Of a DNA stretch of 64,000 nucleotides, positions 22,577 to 33,276 are shown piece by piece (the stretch's first letter is position 1; each line of letters begins with the position of its first letter). Source of the stretch: Fragosphaeria purpurea (taxonomy: Eukaryota; Ascomycota; Sordariomycetes; Ophiostomatales; Ophiostomataceae). The position numbers and the translations under genes are program-made. The stretch is taken from the NCBI GenBank assembly GCA_002778095.1, contig PCDL01000011.1, positions 4,526,001 through 4,590,000 on the forward strand, given 5' to 3'. The notes beneath the pieces are model-generated. The model saw only the letters and a list, made by a program, of their open reading frames with translations. It searched no databases and was not told the DNA's origin.

Positions 22577-25500
22577 TTACCGCTTGCGCATGTCTTTGCC
22601 CTTCTTCTTGTTCTTCTTTTTCTTCATGTCCTTGGGCAGGTCCAGCGGCGTGTTCTGCAACTGCACCGCCATCCACCCCAGCATGTAGTCGTCGATTGTG
22701 TGCATCGGGCCGCCCCACGCGTTGTGTTCGACCTCGGCGTACCCGTCGGCGTCAAAGTCGGCTCCAACGGCCAATGGCGTGGCTGTGGCCGTCTCGGCAA
22801 ACACGCCAAGACTGGACCGCCCCAGCGTGCCGCCACCGGCCCCCCCAACCGCATCGATGCCCTCGCGCGGCGTGCCCTGCCGCACGCTCGACACGCCGGA
22901 CGCCGTTCCTACAGGCGTCGTGGCCGCTGTGGCGGCCGGCTTCTCGGAAAAATCCGCGTCGTCCTGCAAAATTTCCTTTTCGGCCAGGCGCGCGGCCGCC
23001 ACGTCCTCGCGGTCCTCCGCCTGCTCGAGCACCCGTCCAGCCGTCCGTGGGTCGGCGACCGTCTCCACGTTGCCCAATACCCGGTCCATGGCCGCGTTGG
23101 CCGCGGCCACGCCGGCGCCCAAGATTTTGGCCTTCGCCGCACCGGCCGCGGTAGCGGCAGCGTCGCCTGCCTCTGTATCGGCGTCTTCGCCCGCACCACC
23201 ATTGTCCAGCACGTCGCGGACCGTCACCTTGTTGAAATAATCCGTCGTGAAGCCGCCCTCCTGGATCACAACGTCGTCGAGCATCTGCTTTTGCGATGCC
23301 TTGCGCAAAATGTTGGCCTCGATCGTGTGCTCGCTCACCAGCCGGTAAATGTGCACGTCACGCGTTTGCCCGATGCGGTGGCACCGGTCCTGGCACTGTT
23401 TGTCCATCGCCGGGTTCCAGTCTTGGTCGTAGAAGATGACCGTGTCCGCGCCCGTCAGGTTGATGCCCAACCCGCCCGAGCGCGTCGACAGGATGAAACA
23501 CAGGATCCGGTTGTCGTGGTTGAAGCGGTCCGTCAGAATCTGCCTCTGCTCGATCTTGGTGGCGCCGTCCAGCCGGAGGTACTTGTGCCCGTGGATGTTG
23601 AGGAACCGCTCGAGAATGTCCAGCACCTTGGTCATCTGGGTAAAGATGAGCGCACGGTGGCCGCCGGCCTGCAGCCGCCGCAGGAGCCGGTCGAGCGCCT
23701 GCAGCTTACCGCAATCGTACTGCAGCAACCGCTTGTCGGGGAACTGGATTGTCAGACGCATGCGCGCCTCGTGCCAGGGATCGCGCGGCGGCTGCCGCTG
23801 CAAGAAGGGCAGCGTCTTGACGGGCGCCGCCAGCCGCAAATCGCACTCGGTGAACGCCGCCATGCCCTGGCGGCCAAGCAGCACGCTGTTCATGTCGCGC
23901 GTCACCACGGCCGGCGTCACGCACGCGAACTTGCTGAGCGTCGTCTCCAGCGCATCCGCGCGCCGCCCAAGCGGCTGCACCAGGTTGTGCAGCAAAAACG
24001 AGTCGTTCTCGAACCACTCCATGATCTTGGCAGGCACACGGTGCGGCCGCGGTGCGAAGGGACGGTCGCTCGTATGCAGCGTCAACAGTTCAACCAGGCC
24101 CCGCCCATAAATGGGTCGCTGCTGTCGCCGCAACGCGTTGAGGTACGTCAAATGCTGCAGCTCCTCAAACCGCTGCCACCGCATCGCGTTCTCCAGGTAG
24201 GCCAGGTTTGACTGCACCGTGCGTGCGTCGAACGCGGGGTACGGCTGCGGCAGCCGCGCACGCTGAACTTCCTTGAGGTCGGACAGCACCCGGTTCATCG
24301 CCAGCTGGTGGATCTGCGCCGCCGTAATGGCCGACAGGTCTTCGTACTGTGTCGGCACCAGGTTCAAGAGTGGCAAACTGACACGGTTGCGCGCGTCGAC
24401 GTTCAGCTGCAGGCGTCGCTGCAACACGCGGGCCGTCGACGACTCGTAGAGTGCGGGCACCGACGCTAGCATCCGGAACGACGTCATGATCGGCCGGTCC
24501 ACAAACAGGTCCGGGTGATTGCACACCTTGCGCAGTTGCATCAAGCAATTGATGATCGACAGATAGTTGCCCGACGAAAGCGTCGCGCGTGTGTCGCTGC
24601 GCGCCAGGAACCCGTCGTAGAGTTCGCGTTGTCGCTTTGACAGTCGGCACATCTCCACGTGCTCATACTTGGCGGGCATCTGCTTCTCGACGTCGGCCTT
24701 GAGGCGACGCAGCAGGTACGGCCGCAGCACCTGGTGCAGCTTGGCGATGATCGCCCGCGCCTCCTCGTCCATTTGTTCGCGCCCACTCTCCAGGATCTGC
24801 GACTCGGGCTTGTGGAACCAGTCGTGGAACTCGCTCAGGTCGGCAAACCCGCCCTCGCCGTTTTCGGGCGGCATGAGGAAGAACAAAAGCGACCACAGCT
24901 CAGTCAAATTGTTCTGCAACGGCGTGCCTGTCAAGAGCAGTCGCGAGTGCGTGTTGAAGCCCAAGAGTGACTGCCACCGCTGAGACTTGAAATTCTTGAT
25001 GTTGTGCGCCTCGTCCAGGATCATGTAGTGCCAGCGGCGCCGCTTGAAGACCTGCTGGTCCTGGACAACAATTTGGTAGGAGGTGATGCACACATTCCAA
25101 ATGTCATCGTTGGTCCAGCCAATCCGCTTCCGCTTCCGTTCATCTTGGGAGCCGTAGTACGTAAGGATTTTGAACGCGGGACACCACTTTTTAAACTCCA
25201 TCTCCCAGTTGAGAATCACGCTTGTAGGCACGATAATCAAATGCGGGCCCCAGACCTCGTGCTGGCAGGCGAGATGGGCCAGCAGAGCAATGGTTTGAAT
25301 GGTTTTCCCCAAGCCCATTTCGTCGGCCAAAATGCCGTTGGTGTTGTTGGCGTAGAGTCCAGCCAACCAGTCGAGACCGTAGTGCTGATACTCGCGCAGC
25401 GTGCCACGCAAAAGAAAAGGAATCTCCGTCTTCGGGTGAGCCGCAGACGTTGGCGTTGGCGAGATGGACCGGCTGCCGCTGGCCTCTTTCGGCGCGCTTA

Positions 25501-28291
25501 ACCGATCTGCATCGGCGGACATGGGTGGGGGGGTGTCGAGGTCGGACGGTTTTGTGTCCAGAGTGCGCGGGGACTGACTCCGGCCGGGGCTAACGGCTGT
25601 CGTCACTGCATCTGTCTCCGGGCTAGCGGCGTCTTCGTCTTCGTCACCTGCCGGAGATGTCACCTCCACGTCAGGGACATGCGCGTCGCTGCGGATATTT
25701 GCCTCGGGGGGCGGCATGTCAACCATCGAAACTTCATTGTCGTCATTGTTCTCCGAAAGGACGAGCGTCTTGGCTATTTGGTCGTTAACCGATGCTGATG
25801 GCGGCTTTGCTCCACTTTGTTTGATCAAAAAAGTTTCCTTTCCTTCAGTAGGTGTAGTCGTGAGTGCATCTGTGGCTGTCGCAGGGGTGTGCTGTATGGC
25901 AATCTCGCCAACCTGTCTTGTCGGCTCATTTGCGGGGCTTTCTGTCGGTTTCTCGGTAAATTCTTTCGCAGATGTTTCCGCTGGCGCCTCGGGGTTCTCT
26001 ACATCGAGCATCTCCACGTCGTTGATAGGCTGCGAAATGCTAACATCTTGGTTTCCTTCTTTCGCAACGGCATCGTCGGCGTCTTCGGTTTTGATGATCA
26101 CCGGTTCGGTCTTCAGCTTTTTCAGCTCGGACTTGCCAAAGAGCATGCCCAAGAGACCGCCCGCTTGTTCATCGTCGTCGGACGTGGACTCGTCATCACC
26201 ATCCGACCCATCCACGTCGCCATCATCATCTTCATCCTCTTCCTCGTCACTATCCATGTCTGTTGACCCCAAGTCGTCGTCCATGTCGACTGACTCGTCG
26301 CTCGTGTCGTCTTCTTTCTTTTCATCGCCATCGTTCTCTGCGGCACGGAGCTCGGACGGCAGGATGCCACTCGGGGCATTGGTGGTATCCGTGTCGGAGG
26401 CTTTGATTTCGGAAAGGTCCGCATATTTCTGTCGTAGCTGTGCTTGCGTGAGATCCTCGTCAGAAGCGATCGAGTGGGTGTCGTTCTTCTCTTCATCCTC
26501 TTCCTCCTCATCCTCCGACGACATGTTGCTTTCGTCCTCCCCACCACTACCGCTATCATCTGAGCCAGAATCGGCATCTTCCGAATCCGACAACGGTGGG
26601 TCCAAAAGGCCGCCCTCGTCGTCTTCGTCTTCCTCCTCCAGATCCTCGTCCGAGGGCAACTCCGAGTCCACCTGCGTTCGGCGAGCTTGGAGTTTCTGCT
26701 CTGAACGCGCCACGGCCTCTTGCAGTGCCGCCTTCATACGCCGCTTCTCCTCGGCCTCCCATTCTTGCAGCCGCCGTCGATTGACCTCAGCCTTGACGTT
26801 CTCCCAGGTGCCAAACAAAGCGCGAACGACCATACGGTACCGACCCATCCACACTGCACGCGCCTCTGCTTCGATTTGCTCCGCTGACTTTGGCTGCCGC
26901 CGAAGCCATTCATCGCGGCAGGCTTCCGCCAGCTTCTTTGCCGCCGCACGGTGCCGCTGTTGTTCCAACCCCATCAGCCTTCGGAAATTAGCCATGGCTT
27001 TGACTAGATGGTCCATGTGTGCCCATTGCCGCGGGGGCTCCTCGGCGGCTTCCGGCTCAAACGCAATGCAGCGCGGTTCGGTCAGAAGGCCGCCCTCTTC
27101 GGTCTCCCTTTCAATACGCGTTATTATAGCAGCCTCGTTCGCGGCCATTTCGTCCGTCATGCGGGGCTCGTCTTCGGAGGCAAGCAGACCGCCTGCCTCT
27201 ACGGGTATATCGGCGGCCTTTTCGATGTATTCGAAGAAATCCGCAGCTAGTCGCGGCCGCATCTTGACCTGGTCTGGGTGCACCACAGGAATCGTGAGTG
27301 TCCGTGTCCGTAGCTTGATCCGGGGTGTGGTTCGTGTAGGCATTTCGACTTTGAGCTCGCCACGGCGGGGGCCGCTGCTATCGCGTTGTGGTCGCGCAGT
27401 GCGAGATGCTCGCGCTGGTTGGGATCGTGTAGGGGCCCGCGGTGGAGAGGAAGGGGAAGGCGATCGACGTCGGGAGCGCATTGAGGACGAATTCGAAGGC
27501 CGCGGTTCGGCGGCGGAGGATTTGCGCGGTGGTGGATGTCGTAGCGAAGGAAGTGATGGAAAAAGAGGAGCTGCTGCAGATGTTCGAGTCGTTGCCGACG
27601 GCCGCCGGGATGAGGCTGTGACAGATGGAGAGTGGTGATTGTTGATTGCGGAAGACGCCTGGCGCGTGGCGTGGCCGTTTACAGCTGTGTTTGACTTGCC
27701 AGACGGCGGGCTATTGGGCTGCTGGGCCTGCACGGCGCGCCGCGTGATCCGTTTGTCGCCAGACTGAAGCTCCAGCGGGACGGTGTTGATGCGGCCTGAC
27801 TTGCGGCGACCGTTCTCGTTGAAGGAGGACGGACCTTCCACACCAATCTTCTTCCAGGGTGGCGAGATAGGCTTTGATCGACGCGAAGAGGAGGAAGACG
27901 ACGGCGGCGGCGGTGTGACGTCGCGTGTCCGCCGCCGCTTGGCGGGCCGTTCGTCAGCGTTGTTGTCATCGTCCCCGTTTGGGGTTGCTGTTGCTGCTGA
28001 TGGTGCTCCATCGTCACCACGGCCATCATTCTCGTTCGCTTGGGGTGTCCCATCGTCTACACGCGCCGCCCCGTCGAGATGGGGGTTGTCGCCCCTGCCG
28101 TTTGCCACAGGGAGAGAAGTCGCGTCGTCATTGCCGTCGGTTTTCGGCTCAGTAACGGGCGTCGCGTCGTTGCCATCCGGCCCCGGGGCTGCGGTCACGC
28201 CATTTTGTGTGCTGCCGTCAACAGGCGCGGTATCGATGGGATGGTGGTCTGGAAGCGTCGATGTTGGGCCCGGAGACGCGGTCTCCGTCAT
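22577..28291 (-). CDS. swr1: SWR1 chromatin-remodelling ATPase
   Basis: Single 1904-aa frame from the ATG at 28291. It is the catalytic subunit of the SWR1 complex, which replaces H2A with H2A.Z in nucleosomes. Order: a long low-complexity N-terminus; an HSA domain near residues 415-500 (actin/Arp binding); a strongly acidic Asp/Glu/Ser region at about 545-740 (histone contact); a SNF2 ATPase N-lobe from about 960, with LADEMGLGKTIQT near 990 and the SWR1-type box LDEAHNIKN near 1094; a long insertion between the lobes (about 1270-1530), characteristic of the Ino80/Swr1 class; and a C-lobe with RALIFTQMTKVLDILE near 1550 and DRCHRIGQTRDVHIYRL near 1635. The C-terminus ends in a Lys-rich tail. 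No intron is needed. It is head-to-head with the NDUFB8 gene. Confidence 0.96.
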   Translation of the reverse strand: MTETASPGPTSTLPDHHPIDTAPVDGSTQNGVTAAPGPDGNDATPVTEPKTDGNDDATSLPVANGRGDNPHLDGAARVDDGTPQANENDGRGDDGAPSAATATPNGDDDNNADERPAKRRRTRDVTPPPPSSSSSSRRSKPISPPWKKIGVEGPSSFNENGRRKSGRINTVPLELQSGDKRITRRAVQAQQPNSPPSGKSNTAVNGHATRQASSAINNHHSPSVTASSRRPSATTRTSAAAPLFPSLPSLRHPPPRKSSAAEPRPSNSSSMRSRRRSPSPSSPPRAPTRSQPARASRTARPQRDSSGPRRGELKVEMPTRTTPRIKLRTRTLTIPVVHPDQVKMRPRLAADFFEYIEKAADIPVEAGGLLASEDEPRMTDEMAANEAAIITRIERETEEGGLLTEPRCIAFEPEAAEEPPRQWAHMDHLVKAMANFRRLMGLEQQRHRAAAKKLAEACRDEWLRRQPKSAEQIEAEARAVWMGRYRMVVRALFGTWENVKAEVNRRRLQEWEAEEKRRMKAALQEAVARSEQKLQARRTQVDSELPSDEDLEEEDEDDEGGLLDPPLSDSEDADSGSDDSGSGGEDESNMSSEDEEEEDEEKNDTHSIASDEDLTQAQLRQKYADLSEIKASDTDTTNAPSGILPSELRAAENDGDEKKEDDTSDESVDMDDDLGSTDMDSDEEEDEDDDGDVDGSDGDDESTSDDDEQAGGLLGMLFGKSELKKLKTEPVIIKTEDADDAVAKEGNQDVSISQPINDVEMLDVENPEAPAETSAKEFTEKPTESPANEPTRQVGEIAIQHTPATATDALTTTPTEGKETFLIKQSGAKPPSASVNDQIAKTLVLSENNDDNEVSMVDMPPPEANIRSDAHVPDVEVTSPAGDEDEDAASPETDAVTTAVSPGRSQSPRTLDTKPSDLDTPPPMSADADRLSAPKEASGSRSISPTPTSAAHPKTEIPFLLRGTLREYQHYGLDWLAGLYANNTNGILADEMGLGKTIQTIALLAHLACQHEVWGPHLIIVPTSVILNWEMEFKKWCPAFKILTYYGSQDERKRKRIGWTNDDIWNVCITSYQIVVQDQQVFKRRRWHYMILDEAHNIKNFKSQRWQSLLGFNTHSRLLLTGTPLQNNLTELWSLLFFLMPPENGEGGFADLSEFHDWFHKPESQILESGREQMDEEARAIIAKLHQVLRPYLLRRLKADVEKQMPAKYEHVEMCRLSKRQRELYDGFLARSDTRATLSSGNYLSIINCLMQLRKVCNHPDLFVDRPIMTSFRMLASVPALYESSTARVLQRRLQLNVDARNRVSLPLLNLVPTQYEDLSAITAAQIHQLAMNRVLSDLKEVQRARLPQPYPAFDARTVQSNLAYLENAMRWQRFEELQHLTYLNALRRQQRPIYGRGLVELLTLHTSDRPFAPRPHRVPAKIMEWFENDSFLLHNLVQPLGRRADALETTLSKFACVTPAVVTRDMNSVLLGRQGMAAFTECDLRLAAPVKTLPFLQRQPPRDPWHEARMRLTIQFPDKRLLQYDCGKLQALDRLLRRLQAGGHRALIFTQMTKVLDILERFLNIHGHKYLRLDGATKIEQRQILTDRFNHDNRILCFILSTRSGGLGINLTGADTVIFYDQDWNPAMDKQCQDRCHRIGQTRDVHIYRLVSEHTIEANILRKASQKQMLDDVVIQEGGFTTDYFNKVTVRDVLDNGGAGEDADTEAGDAAATAAGAAKAKILGAGVAAANAAMDRVLGNVETVADPRTAGRVLEQAEDREDVAAARLAEKEILQDDADFSEKPAATAATTPVGTASGVSSVRQGTPREGIDAVGGAGGGTLGRSSLGVFAETATATPLAVGADFDADGYAEVEHNAWGGPMHTIDDYMLGWMAVQLQNTPLDLPKDMKKKKNKKKGKDMRKR

Positions 28292-28867
28292 CGTTTTGAT
28301 GGGTGGAGAGAGGGTCGAGGTACCGCGATCTCGACGATAAGGGCATTGGATATGACAAAATTAGTGTCTGGTGAAAGCTAAATTTCCATGGAATCTTGTG
28401 TCAAAATTTGGCTGTTGAGACGATGTTGTGTGGATGGCCAGGTGAAAAAGTTGATGAAAATGGTCGTTCGTCAGCAAAAAGTTTTGAAAAACGCCAAAAT
28501 GGTACGAAAAACGTCGCCTCTAATTTTTCCCATATTATGGCTGCTTCTATTTTTCTATTTTTTTTTTCGTCCGACGTGAGGGGCGACTGGCTGTAAGCCT
28601 GATTAATAAGGCCGGAATAAGGGAGCCATTTTTGGTGGCGCACGGACCAGATGTTGGCTCTTCCAATCAGAACACCCGCAAAATGACCGACGAACCCATT
28701 GAAAGGAAACCATCGCCAAATCTCGTCTCCTCGAACGGCGATTGACCAGCCAGTGACAATTCGATCGCTACCAGCATTCGGCAAAGGTATAAATCCCGTG
28801 GATTTCTCCTTTCAAAAGTACATTTTCATGTTTATTAGTTGATTGACACGGCCCGGTTCACGCGCAG
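28292..28867. promoter_or_regulatory. Bidirectional promoter, SWR1 / NDUFB8
   Basis: 576 bp between two divergent start codons. A CCAAT box lies at 28663-28667 and a TATAAA at 28788-28793, 75 nt before the NDUFB8 ATG (plus direction). The SWR1 side has a T-rich stretch (28555-28566) but no clear TATA. Short open frames in it (28388-28596) look like chance. Confidence 0.55.
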
Positions 28868-29611
28868 ATGCTGTCTCGTCGGCTTGTTCGGGCGACGCCC
28901 TTGCGCCAGGTTGCTCTCGCAGCCACGCGCCGGTTAACGCCTGCTGTGCAACAGCGGACCTTTATTCCAAACTCGATTGTCAGCAGCGAGATTGTTGACC
29001 AAAAGTACCCGGACCCGCCGAGCTTGACGGAGGCCGAAGACCCCGACATGGTGCGTGATCTAGAGCGGATGCAGGCGACGTCGACGATGAGCGGTGTCAC
29101 GATGTCGTGGCGACGTCTTTGCAATCAGCTGGCGAAAAGCTAGAATGAGCTAACACGGTTAGAACGGCGGATACAGTCAACCGCCTCCGATCAAGCGGCA
29201 GTTCCGCGACCCGTACGGCGATTGGTGGGACAAGCAGGAGCGCCGCAACTACGGTGAACCCGCCCACGAGGACTACGACCAGCTCGGCATGTTCACCCCC
29301 TACGAGTACACCTGGACGACACCGGGCAAGGGCTTGCTACAGATTGGCGCGTTTGTTGCGGTGTTTCTGGGCGTCTGCTATACCGTCAAGGTGACGTACC
29401 CCGACCGGGTGGCAGTGAAGCGCGAATATGAGGGCGGACTAGAAAGGGAAATGGGCGGCGCCGGTGCCGTCAGGGTAAGTTCACGCAACGTGGAGGCAAG
29501 AAAGAGGTAGTCGGTTTCAGGTTATATTGACTGTTTACTAACATTTTGTTCCTTCGCTAGGCGAGAAGCTATGAGGACACCGAGGAGGAGATAGCGGCTG
29601 CACAAGCTTAA
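28868..29611 (+). CDS. Mitochondrial complex I subunit, NDUFB8/ASHI type
   Basis: Three exons (28868-29050, 29163-29474, 29561-29611), with introns of 112 and 86 nt, give 181 aa. The N-terminus is an Arg-rich, acid-free mitochondrial presequence (MLSRRLVRATPLRQVALAATRR begins it; cleavage probably near QQRTF). The core RDPYGDWWDKQERRNYGEP and the single membrane helix GLLQIGAFVAVFLGVCYTV match the accessory NADH:ubiquinone oxidoreductase subunit NDUFB8 (ASHI, fungal 20-kDa class) of the membrane arm. The tail is acidic. The gene looks intact. Confidence 0.92.
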
Positions 29612-31049
29612 ATCGTCAGGGGTATCGACGAATGAAGGTTGTTGGTTGTATATATCCATCAGCAGGGCAGGGCCACAATTGAGAAAAGACAATTCAACCA
29701 GAAAAAAAAAACGATTTGACGTCGCGTTTGATACTCTCATTCCGATGCTGCCGGTTCTTCTGTCTTCCATGGATTCGCTACAATCAGCTGCTACGCCGGC
29801 CTCGGGTCAGAGGAGTCTATTTATACTTTGATTGTATCCATCTTTTCCTTCCGGCCAAGAGACACGAGCTTTCGGTGCTTTCAAGGGGCTGACCGTGGTG
29901 GCCTCAACTGCTTTCATGTTCTCGTCAACGCAGCCGCACACATGCTCTAGTTTGGCCTGCATGAACGGTCAATACTTCTCAGTATTCTGTAACGTTGTTC
30001 TATAATGCTGATTTTTCTTTATAAAGCATCGTTCTATCATTACTCTACGCCTGACTGACCAGAGCATAAGACGAACACTTCCGTTTCTTCGATCTAGCAA
30101 ATTTCTTTCTGGCCTTACCAGCCGCCATCGCAAAATCTTAATAATGTGCGGCGCATTCAAGAGTGAAACTGCTGTGCAGTTGACGAGATACAGACATAAA
30201 AATTGTGAGGTGAAGATCCCGCTAATCTCCCATCTCAATGTCATCTAAGATACGGGCTTTGCTCTCGTTGAAACGCGTGCACATGGCCCTTAGAGGTAGC
30301 TAACCTAGATGATAAGACGGTTTCCCCCGACAACATTCTCGGTTCGGTGTTGAAAGACGTCGACCCAAAAGACTGGAGTTATCTCTCGCCAAACGAGACA
30401 GAGGGTCTTCACGACATGAAAAAGTCTCGTTGGATATATAACCTGAGCCAGCCAAAGCAAGAAGACTTTTTCGTACGTCCGTCGTTACTTCACCTACTGG
30501 CTACCCTAGTCATGGGTTTCTGATATCACATAGGGCAGCAAAAACCTACGGCGGAGTGAAAAAGACTTACGCAACGAGGAATAATAGATGGAGAATTGCC
30601 CTCGATGTAGGCCAACACCCTTCAGCATAAATGCATTTCCTTGCGGCTTTTCCAGTTGGTTATGCTCTTAATAGTCATCAAAAACACATCAAATATCAAT
30701 TGCTAAATCACCTAAATGTGAGAAACGTGTTTATTACTTTGCTTCGTTACGGATTCCAGGTTCTATGAGGTCATTCATTTTTCCCCTACTCTGCTGAATT
30801 GATGTGTTCATGAGCAGCCATCATGCCAATACATAGAGGTCTGAAAGCCAGCTTACCGCGCTTATGGACTGGGACGCGGCAGCAGACGCACTCGTTAACG
30901 CAGAAGCAGTCCCCTTTTCAAATTCAAATAGGGTAAGGGGGTATACGTGGCTTGAAGAGGCTATACGAAGAGACCAAGAGCGGCAAGCTATTCTATATAG
31001 CAGGAGATGACGTTATATAGCAATTTTTTTTTTTTTTTTTGCATTTCGT
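29612..31049. other. Gene-poor region with coding remnants
   Basis: 3' flank of the NDUFB8 gene, then AT-rich DNA. Coding-like shreds occur: a short minus-strand frame from 29962, the spliced fragment at 30308-30584 (listed separately), and a 48-codon ATG frame at 30864-31010. None can be assembled into a full gene. An 18-20 T run sits near 31023. Confidence 0.4.
30308..30584 (+). pseudogene. Spliced coding fragment, unassigned
   Basis: 55 open codons (30308-30472) with protein-like content (SPDNILGSVLKDVDPKDWSY; SRWIYNLSQPKQEDFF) end at a GTACGT donor. A 61-nt intron with a CTGAT branch and CATAG acceptor (30473-30533) follows, and then 16 codons to TAA at 30584. The intron size and signals match real genes in this window. 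No upstream exon with a start could be found, so this looks like the 3' remnant of a lost gene. Family unknown. Confidence 0.35.
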
Positions 31050-31172
31050 GATGTTTTTACTTTTTTGGTGATAGTTTTGGAAAATAAGGGGCAGGTATCA
31101 GAGGGATTTCCAGTTCGTACGTCACGTGCAGTCACGTGTTGCAGCGAGGCGCCATTGTTTTTTGAGGCGTCG
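31050..31172 (+). repeat. Direct repeat, copy 1 (doubled TCACGTG)
   Basis: About 123 bp closely matching 33151-33276 in the same orientation. The shared core runs from GGTGATAGTTTTGGAAAAT through two TCACGTG boxes to the GCGAGGCG...GAGGCG stretch. It diverges at scattered positions, so it is not recent. Confidence 0.75.
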
Positions 31173-33150
31173 GGCAGATGTCCACTACATATTTGATCAG
31201 CGACATTTTGCTATAGTTCCAAAGAAACTCATGTCCGATTCGACGACGCGCTTTGTCGGCCATATGCTTGGCGCAGCCGCATTTCAATATTACGACATGA
31301 TACAGAACACCGTACCGCTTCGCCTCCACCACCAATACCTACATTTTCTCTTCGCAAGATTCGCCTGGGTAATTCTGCTCCGTGTAAAGAGATTTGTTAC
31401 CTCGTTTGTCGACAGAGAGGTTCAAATTCGTGGCATCGACAAGGATTGGGCGCGCACTTACTTTGTCACAAAAATGAGTAGTGAAGAACTACGGAGGAAA
31501 TATAGCGGCGAAGGTACGCAAAATGCCACACCTATTAGCACACCTAAAGAAAGGAAGGTTGGGCGTCTAGTATCTTGTATAAAGTAATGCGCTGAGCCTC
31601 TTATTCTACGAAGTACTACTGGTTTTCAGGTTCGAAACAACACCTGCTCACTCGTAAAACCATTCATCAGTTACAGAATCCACCATCACGATGCTGGAAG
31701 CCGCCACCCTCAGATCGCGTTCGATCTCGGAACTTAATTTTGGCTTGTTCGCATCTGAGACCGTGTCGTCGGACGATCGATGTAGCCGTCGCTCTCGTTG
31801 CCTTTCGGATATGTCCCAAAAGGACATGTCCTCATCATTATCTAGAGAATCACTATCCTCCTCAACGCCCTGCCCAACTTTGTCACTTGTTCCACCAGCT
31901 TTTTCCTTAAATAAGCAGGTTGGGCCTATCCTTGTTTGCTTCCACGGGCTATGTAGCCTCGTTCCAACCCCGATTTCAGTCCCACTACGTATGTTGGTCT
32001 ATTCATCATATTTAAAGGGCACAACTACGAAGTATAGACTGTATATATAATAAATCCAACGAGGCATCTGTAATATTTGACACGTAAAATGTGATGTTTA
32101 CCGTGTAGGTACCCTCAGTTGTTGTACATCAAAATGCTACCCCGAGGAGAACTAGCCGAAGATGATTGGGTGACAAGAAAGATGACGCGGGACGAAAAGG
32201 GAGACGTCAAGGGTCCAGTCATCCGTTTGCATCAATTGGACAATATGTGCCATACCGGAGCCGCGTGTGCTTCACCCCGTATTAACGTCGTAGTTGCTGC
32301 CCCTCGAAATGCCGCTGGACCAACAGCTGACCTTTGCGCAACAAAACCATGCCGGAGGCGGCTCGACAATGGTGCCGCATCCGCAGGACGGGATCGGCAT
32401 TGCCAGATGCTGCAGAGACACGTGGACTGCACTGAACGGGGTCCGTACTTTTGTGCTTGTGAAGGTGAAGCGCACTTTTACTGAAAAGATGGTCGTTTCT
32501 TTTTCAGTTTCATCTCGTTTTCTTTTCCTAGTTGATCGACTGATACGTCTGGCCTCGAAAAGAGGCAGAAGTTACCGTTGTGCCTCTAAATTGAGTACGA
32601 CGAGGTAGTTTCAACAAATCTGCTATTCATGGTCTGACCGCCAACAAAAATATCGTGCACTTGACGGCGGATGCTTCTTTAAAAGCTTTGAAACTCCCCG
32701 AGAGTGCTACCAACCTAGCCCCTATTGACCTGGAAGTGAAAATGTGATGAAGCCAAAAATTCTTGTGAAACTTCTTTGCACTCATTGCACCTTCGTAGTT
32801 AGCCTCATTACCCCAGCCTGACGGGAGCAGTAAACGCAAAAAGAAACAACTAGAATTCTGATTGAGTGTGTCGAGTTTTACGCAGTTGATGGCTCTACGC
32901 CCCTACACTTGAATCGTCCGTTGATGCTGCGTGTATTCGAGAACAAATTATTTTTGCTGTCAGGTAGCGGATTAACCATAATCATTTTTAACGACGTAAA
33001 GTATTTACGGACCTTTTGTCCTGGGCAACACCATATAGATTCCTTAATATTGGGTGACCTTTGTACGATCCTGTATGTAAACGGCTGGGAGGACTCAAAA
33101 GGCTCGAGCGCTGGTGACTCTTACTACTATGGACTACATTATTCTTTTCG
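31173..33150. other. Region between direct repeats, degenerate coding
   Basis: About 2 kb flanked by the two direct repeats. It holds open frames at 31126-31587, 31691-32050 and 32119-32484 on the plus strand. The last begins after a possible acceptor (GTGTAG) and has protein-like text (LPRGELAEDDWVTRKM, GDVKGPVIRLHQLDNM) before losing its frame near 32250. The frames cannot be joined into one model and no family was recognised. They look like a decayed gene or two. Confidence 0.4.
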
Positions 33151-33276
33151 GAGACGTTTTTGGTGGTTTTGGTGATAGTTTTGGAAAATCAGGGGCGGAT
33201 TTCACGGGGATTTCTTACTTGGTACGTCACGTGTCATCACGTGCTACAGCGAGGCGCGCCATTATTTTTTGAGGCG
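33151..33276 (+). repeat. Direct repeat, copy 2 (doubled TCACGTG)
   Basis: Second copy of the repeat at 31050-31172. It keeps both TCACGTG boxes and the GAGGCG ends. Similarity fades after the GAGGCGCGTC at the 3' end. Confidence 0.75.

Noticed and set aside
25716..27638. 640-codon plus-strand frame inside SWR1
   Set aside because: Antisense of the acidic, Ser-rich SWR1 region; poly-Ser composition is a mirror artefact.
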